This document shows positions 49,501-60,800 of a stretch of DNA of 64,000 nt, one piece after another (position 1 is the first letter of the stretch; every line of letters begins with the position of its first letter). Below the pieces are notes generated by a model that was given only the letters and a program-made list of their open reading frames with translations, was not told the DNA's origin and did not search any database. This DNA comes from Paracyclopina nana (lineage: Eukaryota; Arthropoda; Copepoda; Cyclopoida; Cyclopettidae). The DNA is taken from contig JAGUCH010000006.1 in assembly GCA_019096065.1 (NCBI GenBank), positions 6,530,001 to 6,594,000 of the forward strand, in the 5' to 3' direction. Made by a program: the position numbers and the translations under genes.

Positions 49501-52085
49501 GGCCAAGTAGGAAAATGAACATGTTTTGTTGGGACATACTTTCAAAGAGCCTTTTTGCTTCAAGGTGACTTAACATCATGTTCAAAGATGGTCCAAAATG
49601 GTCCCTGAGTCATAAAATGAGTCACAGATGGTCAAAGTCTTCAATTTGAGTCATCTAGGCAAACTTGACTCAAGTACCAGAATCATTTCAGAAGTTTGAG
49701 CTGCTTTCTTGGCCAAGTAGGAAAATGCACACTCTTTGTTGGGACATTCTTTCAAAGAGCCTTTTTGCCTCAAGTAGACTTAACATAATGTTCAAAGATG
49801 TTCCAAAATGGTCCCTGAGTCATAAAATGAGTCATAGATGGTCAAAGTCTTCAATTTGAGTCATTTAGGCAAACTTGACTCAAGTACCAGAATCATTTCT
49901 GAAGTTTGAGTTGCTAGCTTGGCCAAGTAGAAAAATGCACACTCTTTGTTGGGACATTCTTTCAAAGAGCCTTTTTGCCTCAAGTAGACTTAACATAATG
50001 TTCAAAGATGTTCCAAAATGGTCCCTGAGTCATAAAATGAGTCACAGATGGTCAAAGTCTTCAATTTGAGTCATTTAGGCAAACTTGACTCAAGTACCAG
50101 AATCATTTCTGAAGTTTGAGTTGCTAGCTTGGCCAAGTAGAAAAATGCACACTCTTTGTTGGGACATTCTTTCAAAGAGCCTTTTTGCCTCAAGTAGACT
50201 TAACATAATGTTCAAAGATGTTCCAAAATGGTCCCTGAGTCATAAAATGAGTCATAGATGGTCAAAGTCTTTAATTTGAGCCATCTAGGCAAACTTGACT
50301 CAAGTACCAGAATCATTTCGGAAGTTTGAGTTGCTAGCTTGGCCAAGTAGAAAAATGCACACTCTTTGTTGGTACATTCTTTCAAAGAGCCTTTTTGCCT
50401 CAAGTAGACTTAACATCATGTTCAAAGATGATCTAAAATGGTCCCTGAGTCATAAAATGAGTCACAGATGGTCAAAGTCTTCAATTTGAGTCATCTAGGC
50501 AAACTTGACTCAAGTCCAAATGTCATTTCTGAAGTTTGAGCTGCTAGCTTGGCCAAGTAGGAAAATGAACATGTTTTGTTGGGACATACTTTCAAAGAGC
50601 CTTTTTGCTTCAAGGTGACTTAACATCATGTTCAAAGATGGTCCAAAATGGTCCCTGAGTCATAAAATGAGTCACAGATGGTCAAAGTCTTCAATTTGAG
50701 TCATCTAGGCAAACTTGACTCAAGTACCAGAATCATTTCTGAAGTTTGAGCTGCTAGCTTGGCCAAGTAGGAAAATGAACATGTTTTGTTGGGACATACT
50801 TTCAAAGAGCCTTTTCGCCTCAAGGTGACCTAACATAATGTTCAAAGATGATCTAAAATGATCCCTGAGTCATAAAATGTGTCATAGAAGGTTAAAGTCT
50901 TCAATTTGAGTCATCTAGGCAAACTTGACTCAAGTCTAAGAATTATTTCTTAAGTTTGAGCTGCTTGCTTGGCCAAGCAAGAAAATGAAAATGTTTTGTT
51001 GGGACATTCTTTCAAAGAGCCTTTTTGCCTCAAGTAGACTTAACATCATGTTCAAAGATGGTCCAAAATGGTCCCTGAGTCATAAAATGAGTCACAGATG
51101 GTCAAAGTCTTCAATTTGAGTCATTTAGGCAAACTTGACTCAGTCCAAGAATCATTTCTGAAGTTTGAACTGCTTGCTTGGCCAAGTAGGAAAATGAACA
51201 TGTTTTGGTGGGACATTCTTTCAAAGTCTTCAATTTGAGTCATCTAGGCAAACTTGACTCAAGTCCAAATGTCATTTCTGAAGTTTGAGCTGCTAGCTTG
51301 GCCAAGTAGGAAAATGAACATGTTTTGTTGGGACATACTTTCAAAGAGCCTTTTTGCTTCAAGGTGACTTAACATCATGTTCAAAGATGGTCCAAAATGG
51401 TCCCTGAGTCATAAAATGAGTCACAGATGGTCAAAGTCTTCAATTTGAGTCATCTAGGCAAACTTGACTCAAGTACCAGAATCATTTCTGAAGTTTGAGC
51501 TGCTAGCTTGGCCAAGTAGGAAAATGAACATGTTTTGTTGGGACATACTTTCAAAGAGCCTTTTCGCCTCAAGGTGACCTAACATAATGTTCAAAGATGA
51601 TCTAAAATGATCCCTGAGTCATAAAATGTGTCATAGAAGGTTAAAGTCTTCAATTTGAGTCATCTAGGCAAACTTGACTCAGTCCAAGAATGACTTGACT
51701 CAAGTCCAAGAATTATTTCTTAAGTTTGAGCTGCTTGCTTGGCCAAGCAAGAAAATGAAAATGTTTTGTTGGGACATTCTTTCAAAGAGCCTTTTTGCCT
51801 CAAGTAGACTTAACATCATGTTCAAAGATGGTCCAAAATGGTCCCTGAGTCATAAAATGAGTCATAGAAGGTCAAAGTCTTCAATTTGAGTCATCTAGGC
51901 AAACTTGACTCAGTCCAAGAATCATTTCTGAAGTTTGAACTGCTTGCTTGGCCAAGTAGGAAAATGAACATGTTTTGGTGGGACATTCTTTCAAAGAGCC
52001 TTTTTGCTTCAAGGTGACTTTACATAATGTTCAAAGATGGTCCAAAATGGTCCCTGAGTCATAAAATGAGTCACAAAAAGTTACT
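46515..52085 (+). repeat. 210-bp satellite array with higher-order structure, about 26 copies
   Basis: The monomer runs from GTTTGAGCTGCTTGCTTGGC through GGGACATTCTTTCAAAGAGC and GTCCCTGAGTCATAAAATGA to ACTTGACTCAAGT. Spacing is 209-210 bases with occasional short units (for example near 51200). Four adjacent monomers form a higher-order unit of about 839 bases repeated at least twice (47569 and 48408 begin identical monomers). A block at about 50500-50940 recurs at about 51260-51690. Each full monomer has three TGAGTCA and one TGACTCA. Confidence 0.95.
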
Positions 52086-52600
52086 GAGAGTCATTTTTTG
52101 TCATTTCTGTTATGTCAGCTGTATGGCTTGAGTAACTTGTTCAAGGCAAATAATGCACACTCCTTATAGGGACATTTTAAAAATTCCAGTTCTTATAAAG
52201 CTTCAAGACTTTCTAAATAATAAACCTATGTTTTAGTGAGCTTATTTGTCCCTTTTTATCCTTAATACTTAATTTGACTTATTTTCATGAGTCTACATTA
52301 AGTCCTAATAATTCATGTTCATTATCAAAAATGCACATGCTTTATTGGGACAAATGCACACGTTTTAGTGGGAAAGGTTGCGTGATAATCAAAAATTAAA
52401 AATATAGCATGTGCATTTTTTGCAATTTTCATGACACTATTGGGACATTTTAGTTTTAAGTTTAAATTAATCAGGGGGGTCCAAATAGCCAGAAAAACAC
52501 GTTTTTAGAAAATGTCCCAATAGCCCGTCCCAATAGCCCAAGATCGCATTTTTTATGTAGCGCTATTAGGACGCCATGTCTCAGTAACCGTCATATGAGG
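52086..52600. repeat. Right edge of the satellite block
   Basis: No array here, but the motif TATTGGGACA recurs in both orientations (about 52338, 52438, 52514, 52528), and the last 100 bases are the inverted counterpart of 43048-43097. Confidence 0.6.
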
Positions 52601-53984
52601 AACACATATTGGAGAAAACAGTTGGTTTTTCCTGTACAGGGTCATAAATATGCATTTTTGTGCATTTCACATGGGACAGCTATTTTTTCCGGCATTTAAA
52701 GTATCCCTGGTCAATAATGAATTGAAATATATTGACTCGGTTAATGGTCTTGGCCATTAGGTGGAGCATTCCAAAGCTTGTTGACCATTGAGCAAAGCAA
52801 AGATTTATATCGGCCACCCAACATTATTACTACTGGCTGCCACCCTTTCTTTCGCTTTTCTTCCACATTCCCATGCTCATCAAGTGAAGTGAGCCAAGTA
52901 AAGAGGAATTAAAATAAAAGTGTGAGCGTGGAATGTCAATATGACTGATATGCTGCTACTTATTGCCTGAACAGCTCAATCAGATCTGAGATCACTGATA
53001 AGGATTGGCATGTGACAAGCCAACTTGGAAGAACGCGAGCAAAAAAAGCAAATTCCAATATCTCTCTCAATTGTCATCATCGCTGATTGCCATTTTTCAT
53101 CCAGTAGATGAACGACGGGGCTTCAACGACCATTTTGCTTAAGCACTAATTGGCCGTTTTCACTCGTCATCTTGAAAGATTAGAACAAAAATTGTTTCCA
53201 CTTTCCCGTGAAATGTCCAGATTTTCCTACAATCCGATGATTATCGTCGCCTCTTTTTCTCGCTCAGGGGACAACGCACAAAATCCAATATGCAATACAA
53301 AAGCAAGCAATTTTCCAAAGGACCTCAGGAATTTGTGCACTTCCACCACACCACACTGGGCCGAAAAAAGCGTGTGATGTTTCCACTGTGTTGGAAAAGA
53401 GTAATCCCATTAAAAAAATCCCAACCTTTTCCAGGTGGAAATCTCGCGGCGTTGACAACATCTGTGATTTTGTCGTGCATAGTATTTTGGGTGGTGGTCA
53501 TCTACTGCTATCGGGAAACATTGCCTGCAATGAGCAAAATTCACTCTGTGCAGCATTGCATAGTATTCTGAAAATTCAATGTAGTGAAACTATCAGCTCA
53601 CTTTTTGCTTTGTAGCACTCACATGAATAATTTCCGTTTTTACCATTTTTAGTCATGTAAAGAGATGAACGTGGCGTAAAAGTAACTATTGTGGAAGAAT
53701 TCTTTTCCTCGTCCATTTTTAAAGGCAGAAAAACTCATTGTTGTTCGCGTCTGGCACCAGATTAGTGGTTTTAGTCGCAAGAACAATGGGGCCATTGTGG
53801 GGGCAAGAATTGTGGCTAAAAGGAGACAATATCATAAATATAAAGACCGGATTAACCGGCCAATTGAGAGCTGCTGCTGCAGCGGAGAAAAGAAAATTAA
53901 AAGTGAAACTGAAATATTTCACAAATCTTCTTAGTAGCAGAACAAAAAAAAACCGTAGCATCGTCAATTTAGAAAGTAGAGTAT
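52601..53984. other. Intergenic, no gene seen
   Basis: Only short overlapping frames (for example 53290-53615 plus), without start, splice or domain support. Confidence 0.4.
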
Positions 53985-54062
53985 GGGACTCGAACCCGGG
54001 CCGAGCCAATTGAAAACCCAACGCACAAGCCTCTGAGCCCCCCCCCGAGATCAATTCCGAGA
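53985..54062 (-). repeat. tRNA-like SINE head or tRNA pseudogene
   Basis: On the minus strand an A-box-like GGCTCAGAGGCTTGTGCG and a B box GGGTTCGAGTCCC are spaced as in a tRNA, preceded by a run of nine G. The anticodon and acceptor stems do not fold. A T9 run follows about 35 bases further (53945-53953). This is typical of a tRNA-derived SINE. Confidence 0.5.
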
Positions 54063-54099
54063 CTTGGAAATTGTTTTCTTTTCTTTCTTTTTTTCTCAT

Positions 54100-54707
54100 T
54101 ATGAATGATGGGGTTGCTGTTAAATGGAGAAATGTGCTGCATTATTGTTGGCTTGATCGCACTTGAGATTACCTGGCACACTTTTTTTTACTACGGCTGC
54201 CATGCTTGCCTTACTTAATATTCATGAATGTGACCTCGTTAGCAGTCGAACGAATTACGAATAGGAATCCTACTCATTGTACATTTTCTATGCTGCCTTC
54301 ATCGACTCCAAATATTATACTCTTCAAATCAAATGTGGAGGCAATGAGAAGTTTTGAAAACTGAAGAGTTGCTCCGCATGCGTCAACTTGAATGCTTGCT
54401 TGGCGTTCTATAATGTATGTTATATGGCTTTTGAGAGGTTTCCGATGTTATCTGACGGTTTCTATTAATAAAGGGCTCCTCCAGCTCGATATCTTGATGT
54501 ATAAAGCTGTAGATAAAGTGGAAGCACATGGACACTGTACTACCACTGCTACAATGGTGGAAGAGTGGCTTCTTTGTGCTGCTGCTACTCTTTTATCAGC
54601 GACTCTCGCTCCATTGCTTTTCGTGCCATTAACACACTGGCCATGTCGACGTTGCAATTCCTTCTCTTTCGATACGAGCAAAATCGGTCAAAAAGCAACG
54701 CTCTCAT
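54100..54707. other. Intergenic, no gene seen
   Basis: The plus-strand frame 54392-54895 runs into the inverted repeat and lacks supporting signals. Nothing else recognised. Confidence 0.4.
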
Positions 54708-55283
54708 CCAAAAAACCAAGAAGAAAAACAGCCAACCATTGTCAAAAATCATCATGTCCAAAAACGCCAGATACGAAGAAGAAGTCAGAAGAGCAACGTT
54801 TTCACATTTGGGCGAAATTTCAACACGGGACACTGAAAGCCCAATTGGAAGTGGATGATCCTTGGCCGACTGATTTGTTTTCTAAATCTTCCTAGCGGAG
54901 TTTAAGCGCAAAAACAGTTTGTTTACCCCTCACTAATTATGGATCGCTTCATCATTTTTGAGCATGCCTTGAATTCTTGTGTGTTGGTTTTTGCCATTGA
55001 TCAAATAGTGGGGCGGGTTTCAGTGATAAGGCGTGATAAAGCTTCGCGTCATCATTCATCACTTATCATCATCAGGCTGAATTTTAACCAGTTTCCCGGC
55101 TAGCACAAAAAGAATGAAACGGCCGCGGATCATCCGCTTCCAATTTGGCTTTCAGCGTCCCGCGCTGAAATTTCGCCCAAATGTGAAAAGGTGGCTCTTT
55201 TGACGTCTTCTTCGTCTTTGGCGTTTTTGGACATGATGATGATTTTTGACAATGGTTGGCTGTTTTTCTTCTTGGTTTTTGGC
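54708..55283. repeat. Large inverted repeat, arms about 160 bp, loop about 250 bp
   Basis: The left arm 54708-54867 (CCAAAAAACCAAGAAGAAAA to GGATGATCCTTGGCC) is the near reverse complement of the right arm 55121-55283 (GGCCGCGGATCATCC to TTCTTCTTGGTTTTTGG), with small mismatches and indels. Transcribed, it would form a long hairpin RNA. No terminal target duplication was recognised. Confidence 0.88.
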
Positions 55284-55983
55284 TGAGTGGTTATCAGCGC
55301 GTTGTATCATGAGGGAAAGTCCTGATCATGTGTGCAGATACCCACGGCCTAATGGCTGATTCCTTGCGACGATAAAAACGGCGAAAAACGAAGAAGAAGA
55401 AGAAGTATTCTTCATTGTTGTGGGCTCGATCCCAGCACGACAACTAATTTTTCATGGCTCGAGCGCACTTGTTTTGCATCTGGGAATTCTCAACAAAATC
55501 CAAATTGAAAACGCACCGACGGAAATTGGCGTCAGACTTCGTTAGCAATCAAAGCAGATCTTTGATGCTTAGGCGGAAAAAACACACTGGCTAAAAATAT
55601 TCAAGTCCAAAATCCCTCATTAGGCTGATTTCCCCCAAAAGTAGATAACATTGTTTCAGCAGCATTTATTAGTTTTGCTGCCACATCAGTTTGACGGGAA
55701 ATTCTGAGCAGAGACAATGTGTCTGAGTTTGAGGACATCCGCTTTGATGATTGGCTGATATCTTTCTCTCATCTTGAGTGGTCTAAATCGTGAGAATTTT
55801 CTCAGTGCCACTTCAATTCTTCAGCTCGTCGTCAGAAGCCCCTTTTCACACGCGTTCACAATTCTCACACACAAATTTGCTTTCTCATCATCAAATCACC
55901 TACACTCGGAATCTCAGCCAGAAAGGTTAAGCTGAGGCTGTTCTCATATTGCCGGAAAAAGCTAAGCAAACGCTCAACATGTA
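55284..55983. other. Intergenic, no gene seen
   Basis: Nothing supported. An (AAG)n-like run is at about 55396-55410. Confidence 0.4.
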
Positions 55984-56382
55984 TGCCTTGTTCATGTATT
56001 AAGAATGCTTTTAAGGCATGGAAAAAAAGTGTCTTAAGGAGAAGTGAATCTGTTGCTGACTGCCACTCTACGAGTTCAGCTTGGGGCCGAGCAGCGTTTT
56101 TACTGGCAATTTTTGCTATTTTGTCTCATAGTTTTCAGCATATTTCAAAACAAACTAGCTTTCTTCACGTTTCTTTTATAAAAGATGAAATTTAACAATT
56201 GATTTTTCCCAAAATGACTAAAATGTGGAGCGCTTTTTAATATTGTTTACTTTCAAGTTTGCTAAAAGTCGATCTGATTTTTTAGTATCAGCTGGCGTTT
56301 GTCAAAAGACAATTTTTCTCCTCTCCTTAAGGTGTTTTTCGTGCATTTTCCTAAGGAGTTTGGGGCGTACATGAACAGGACA
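55984..56382. mobile_element. TGTCCTGTTCATGTA MITE, copy C, 399 bp, opposite orientation
   Basis: Starts TGCCTTGTTCATGTATTAAG and ends CGTACATGAACAGGACA, that is, reversed relative to copies A and B. The right flank is TTA and the left flank GTA, so one base of the target duplication has probably mutated. Confidence 0.9.
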
Positions 56383-59300
56383 TTAAAGCAAAGCAGCTGT
56401 TTCCGTTGCCAAATTTCGCTCAACATTCACAAAAAGCAGCTGCTTTTCTTGAAATGTTGAGCGTTTGCTTGGCTTTTTACCTTAGCTTAGCTTTATTCCT
56501 GGCAATATGAGGACGACCTAAACATGAATCTTTAGTGAACTCGCTCAATTGTTCATGCCAAAGTGTAACCCGATTGGAATTACTTTGTCCAACAAGTTAC
56601 TCTTGTCAAGTAAAATTTTGCGTCAATGTGGTGAAAAAAAGCTTTCATCACGCTGAAAATGAGATTTTTATCTGAGAATGATGCGAGAACAATATGAAAC
56701 TTGATCAGCGTAATTTCGGCCAAATTTGTGAATTAGATCATTATCCGAGTTATTCCGTCAAAATGGATCATCGAGGGGAAAAAAGGGTTTTTCTTTCTTA
56801 TAATTCCTGTATAGATATGAATAGTAAACAAAAAATCTTGCTGATATTGGCTGACAGGTGAGAGAAAACGGGCAAACTCCGCCTTTGTAGCTCCGCCTCA
56901 AAAATATTCAGGTACTTCAGCCAAAAATCCGTTACGGCAGAAACGGAGAAAATCGACGAGCTGCGTAGAGCCGTAGCTCATCAGCGCGCGCGCGCGCGCG
57001 CGTTCACCCGAAGGAGCTGCTCAAAAAATCAGATAAAAACGACATCAATGTTATCAGTTATTGTGTATATGTGTGAACTTGAATCTTCCAGTTGTGGCCG
57101 CGCGCCACACTGTTTTCTAGGTCAAAATGAGCGAGGGAAAGCCCTGCAAAAATCGATAAAGTTTGGAGCTATTTTACTCGAACATCTTCAATGCCATGGT
57201 TGTTTTACTATTTTCGCTAACTTAACCGTGAAAATGGGATGATTGATTTGGTGTAATTGCTAACATTTGGATTAGGTGAAGATTTCTTGAAAAAATGCTC
57301 TCATTATGAAGCTGGCGGGAAATTAGAGCTGGGATCGTGCATTTGATTAAAGGTGCGAAGCAGCAGCGTTCATTTCCATAAACTGCATCAACTCCTCTCG
57401 TAAAAGTTTCCCTAAAATTATCAAGCCATCGAGGGCATAAAAAAGTTTTTTCATGGCATATGATATGCAAATGGCAAATTCAGCAAGCCAAAAAAATTAT
57501 ATTCTTGTGGTTTTTCTTAATATTGGAAAAAGATATTTTCTCATTTTATAGAAATAATAGAGGATTAAAGTAGTTGGTGCTGGAAGCTCAAAGCAAATTT
57601 CTCATTGAGTAGGTGAACATCACATCAAACTCCTCTTTGATTGCATTATTCAAATGGGAGAGTCGGTCCTGCTGAGAATCGAAAAAAACCCGCTCATGTT
57701 TACTGATGAATTCACAGCTGCTTCGCGGCTACTTTTTACAAATCATCCAAAGGCGGAAAAATTGAATTTCGACCACGTGAGAAAAAGCAAGAAGCTGAAT
57801 TTCTAATATTATGGCCAATAAATATGTCAAACATGGCTTTGCGCCGTAACAAAATCTTGAGATGTGTAACTTTTCAATTTCAGCTGCGGTCAGCAAATTG
57901 GAGAAATTGAGCTGAACTCATTTTTCCGCCAAAAAACGACGAGTGTCAACAAATTAAGGCTGAGTGGTTATTACAATTATCCGGAGGACAGAAGTTAGAA
58001 ATGATGCTGGAAATCACTTTTGATTGCCCCCCACTGTGCTGGCACAGTGGAATGTAAGTGGATGGAAATTGCGGGCTCGATTATTATGCACACGAGCTGA
58101 AAAAGGTGTCAGGTTACCCCATGTCACACATTCCCTGTCCCCCATTTATTGACACGTTCAAATGCCCCCAAAAAGCGTGAGAAGAATCTTTTAATGATAC
58201 CTCTCATCTTTCTTCGGCATTATTATGCATGAGAGCCTTAAAAAGAGATGCTCGCTCCCTTGGCCTCTGTGCTGCTGCTCAGCCACACTGGGAATAATTA
58301 ATATACGCGATTCATCATACTTGACGACATTTCTCTTTTTGGGGACATCGCGCGCATTTTTCCGCAGTGGAATGATGACAAAAATTACAAAACTTGGAAA
58401 ATGAGACTCAATTGTGACAATTTGTCTTTGAGTGACTCGGACTGAAATTGAAAGGCATGCCATTTCATTGGTATTTATATGCGATTACCCCAGTGTGGCA
58501 CAGGTGTGAGTGAATGTCTTCATTAAGAGCATCTTTTTGACCCCAAATGCGACCTTTCGCATGCTGGAAACAAGGTGAGGTCACCACCCAATGGCTAAAT
58601 TATTCACTACTCATGAGCATAATTGGAATGCTGGATAATTAAGCAACAAAAGCTACGCCGACACTATTTTCCAGGCCAAAATCGTGATTGCATTCTTCTC
58701 TCAAATATTATAATTTAACGGCTTTACAAAAGCTCTTTAGGCATGAAATATGGCCACATAGAAAAAATGCTTTTTTTAAGCCAAAAATTGAGTCTTCATC
58801 ATCATCCATTGGAAAATATAAAAAATGTCCTCAGAAAGATTCAATCATTAGTAATGAGCTGAAGAAAGTGCAACAAGTTTTGCAATTCTGCATTAGGGCT
58901 ATATGACATAAAAATTCCTAAGATAAGATCTGCCTGAAAAATGCTCAGCTCAGCAGTAAACATTTCCCCAAAATGGTAAACATCTCAACTAGAAAATGCA
59001 CTTTAAAACATAGCAGAGATTTATTACTCAGCAGTTGTGGTGAAACTCCACCAATTTGTGAGCTGGCATTTCTGGCTTTTCCTGGCTACTTTTGGGGCTA
59101 TCAGACACTGACCATCTTTTAAGACTACAATCAGTAGTATTTTCGACGACATCTTTAAATATGATAGTGAAAAATGAAGTAAAAATGTTACCTTTGTTAG
59201 CAATTCATTATTGCAATGGGCTGGCTGAAATTGCAGTGAAGAGAAATGAACACCTTGCTTTTATTATTGATGGGCCTAGTCAAACAACCTGGTAGCATTC

Positions 59301-59814
59301 TTCTTCATTTTGAAATTCTTGAGAAATTGGAAAAGTGTAGCTTGGGGCAATTGTCGAGCAGTCATTAGTGCTACTGGAATACTAAAGTTGTTATGTCATC
59401 TGTCTTGAGATAGCTATCAATTTTGATGCAAATGTCCATCATTCAACGGAAAAATACCTGATTGAAATCTTCAATGATAGGGGGGAAAGAAAAAGTGCTC
59501 AGCAACCACAATTTTGCTGAGACAAGTAAACAGTAGTGGGAAGAAGCTACTGCCATTCATTCGTATGCGAGTAGCTACATCAGATAACATGAACTGGTTT
59601 TTTCTTCAGCTCAAACTCAAGTATGGCATGAAGCGTAATTATTCTTCCCTGAGAGCTTTTTTAATTGACATCAAGCTTAAACAGTGGCAACTTTAATGCA
59701 AGCAGCTGCTGCTGGAATAAAACATATCTCATGAAGTTGGAAAGACGGTTGAACTCAGTCTTTATTAAGATGAGACTGATTAAGTGAGAATGAGGCCCAA
59801 TTGAAACCATGATG
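56383..59814. other. Intergenic, no gene seen
   Basis: No supported gene in 3.4 kb apart from the CG tract listed separately. Frames up to 90 residues are scattered on both strands without context. Confidence 0.4.
56983..57002. repeat. (CG)10 tract
   Basis: A perfect alternating GC run of 20 bases in an otherwise AT-rich setting; such tracts can adopt Z-DNA. Confidence 0.95.
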
Positions 59815-60146
59815 AAACTGCGCGGACAAAATGCTGAGCCATGATTTGATACTACTGAGAAAATGAGGAGACCATGATTTGATACTACTGAGAAAATGCT
59901 GAGACCATAATTTGAAAATACTGAGACCATACATTGATAATACTGAGAAAATGCTGAGACCATGCTGAGACCGTACTGAGACCGTGCTGAGAACATGATG
60001 AGACAATGCTGAAACCATGCTGAGACCATTATGAGAACCTGAGGAGACAATGCTGAGACAATGATGACACTATGCTGAGACCTTGATTTGACAATGCTGA
60101 GAAAAATGTCATTCAGAGACCGTGCTGAGACCATTCTGAGACCGTA
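59815..60146. repeat. TGCTGAGACCATGA minisatellite, left part
   Basis: Degenerate repeats of TGAGACCATGCTGAGAC and AATGCTGAGACCATGATT units of 15-30 bases. It continues at 60661 after an insertion. The minus-strand frame 59661-60161 (rich in VSAXSQHGLS-like repeats) comes from it. Confidence 0.85.
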
Positions 60147-60660
60147 GCCCAGTTCAAACACGGGATATCAGAATAGTATAGGTATAAGGGCGATCCCATA
60201 TTTTTTTAGTCAAGTTACCTTGCTAAAACAGCAACCTTACTTGATCAGTTAAGTTCAGCTTGTTCTAGCCAAGTTCGGTTCGTTTAAGCCATGTTCAGTT
60301 GACCGCTGAGCCGACGTGCCAATGCGTTGTACATCCGCAGCTGATGAGCAAAGTTAGCTTTTCTCAATTCAGCGAGCTTGAGTTACTATCCGTATGAGAA
60401 CACTTTTTGGCAACTGAACTTAGCTAGTACTACATAAAATTAAGCTAAGTTAAGTTCTACCTACATAAATATCTGGGAACTGAACTAAACTTAACTTTTA
60501 ACCTAACTTTACTAACAGGTCAATATGGGAACGCCCTATTGTGTGGCTAACCAGTTAAGTCAGGACGAGCTGAGCGCGCGAGCTAGCTGTGACCTGACTA
60601 TGCTAAAAAGTCAAGTTATGTCTCCTGACTTTGCTGATTTTCCTTGTTGGAACCGGGCTC
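60147..60660. mobile_element. 514-bp MITE inserted in the minisatellite, with a nested element
   Basis: Inverted ends GCCCAGTTCAAACACGG / TTGGAACCGGGCTC, flanked by GTA on both sides (60144-60146, 60661-60663). Removing it restores GACCGTACTGAGACC, a sequence seen elsewhere in the array. Inside, AGGGCGATCCCATAT (about 60188) and ATATGGGAACGCCCT (about 60535) form a second inverted pair, probably a nested element about 350 bp long. The interior is rich in TTAAGTT/AACTTAA words. Confidence 0.85.
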
Positions 60661-60800
60661 GTACTGAGACCATGCTGAGAATATGATGAGAACCTGATGA
60701 GACAATGCTGATACCATAATGAGTCAATGCTGAGACCAGGATGAGACCAAACTGAGAATGTTTTGAGACCAAGCTGAATTCATGTGGAGACTATGCTGAG
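60661..60800. repeat. TGCTGAGACCATGA minisatellite, right part
   Basis: Continuation of the array at 59815 with the same degenerate units, fading by about 60800. Confidence 0.8.

Larger units (their letters stand above)
43048..52600. mobile_element. Composite tandem-repeat block of about 9.5 kb with inverted edges
   Basis: The left edge reads TATATGTAACGTTACTGGGACATAG, then CTCGGGCTATTGGGAC. The reverse complement of the right edge reads CATATGACGGTTACTGAGACATGG, then CTTGGGCTATTGGGAC. So the two ends match as imperfect inverted repeats. Between them lie only tandem arrays (units of about 26, 15, 23, 169 and 210 bp) and short linkers. No transposase frame is present. The inverted ends suggest one non-autonomous mobile unit whose interior grew by repeat amplification; no target duplication could be fixed. 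The class is unknown. Confidence 0.5.

Noticed and set aside
47569-50489. Recurring 64-residue ORFs (MTQVPESF...) every 210 bases
   Set aside because: The monomer length is divisible by three, so the same open stretch recurs in each repeat and stops in each. There is no start context or signal; a repeat by-product.
54392-54895. 167-residue plus ORF
   Set aside because: It ends within an inverted-repeat arm and overlaps equally long frames on both strands; no domain or splice support.
59661-60161. 166-residue minus ORF
   Set aside because: It is read across the GAGACC minisatellite, giving a repeating low-complexity peptide.
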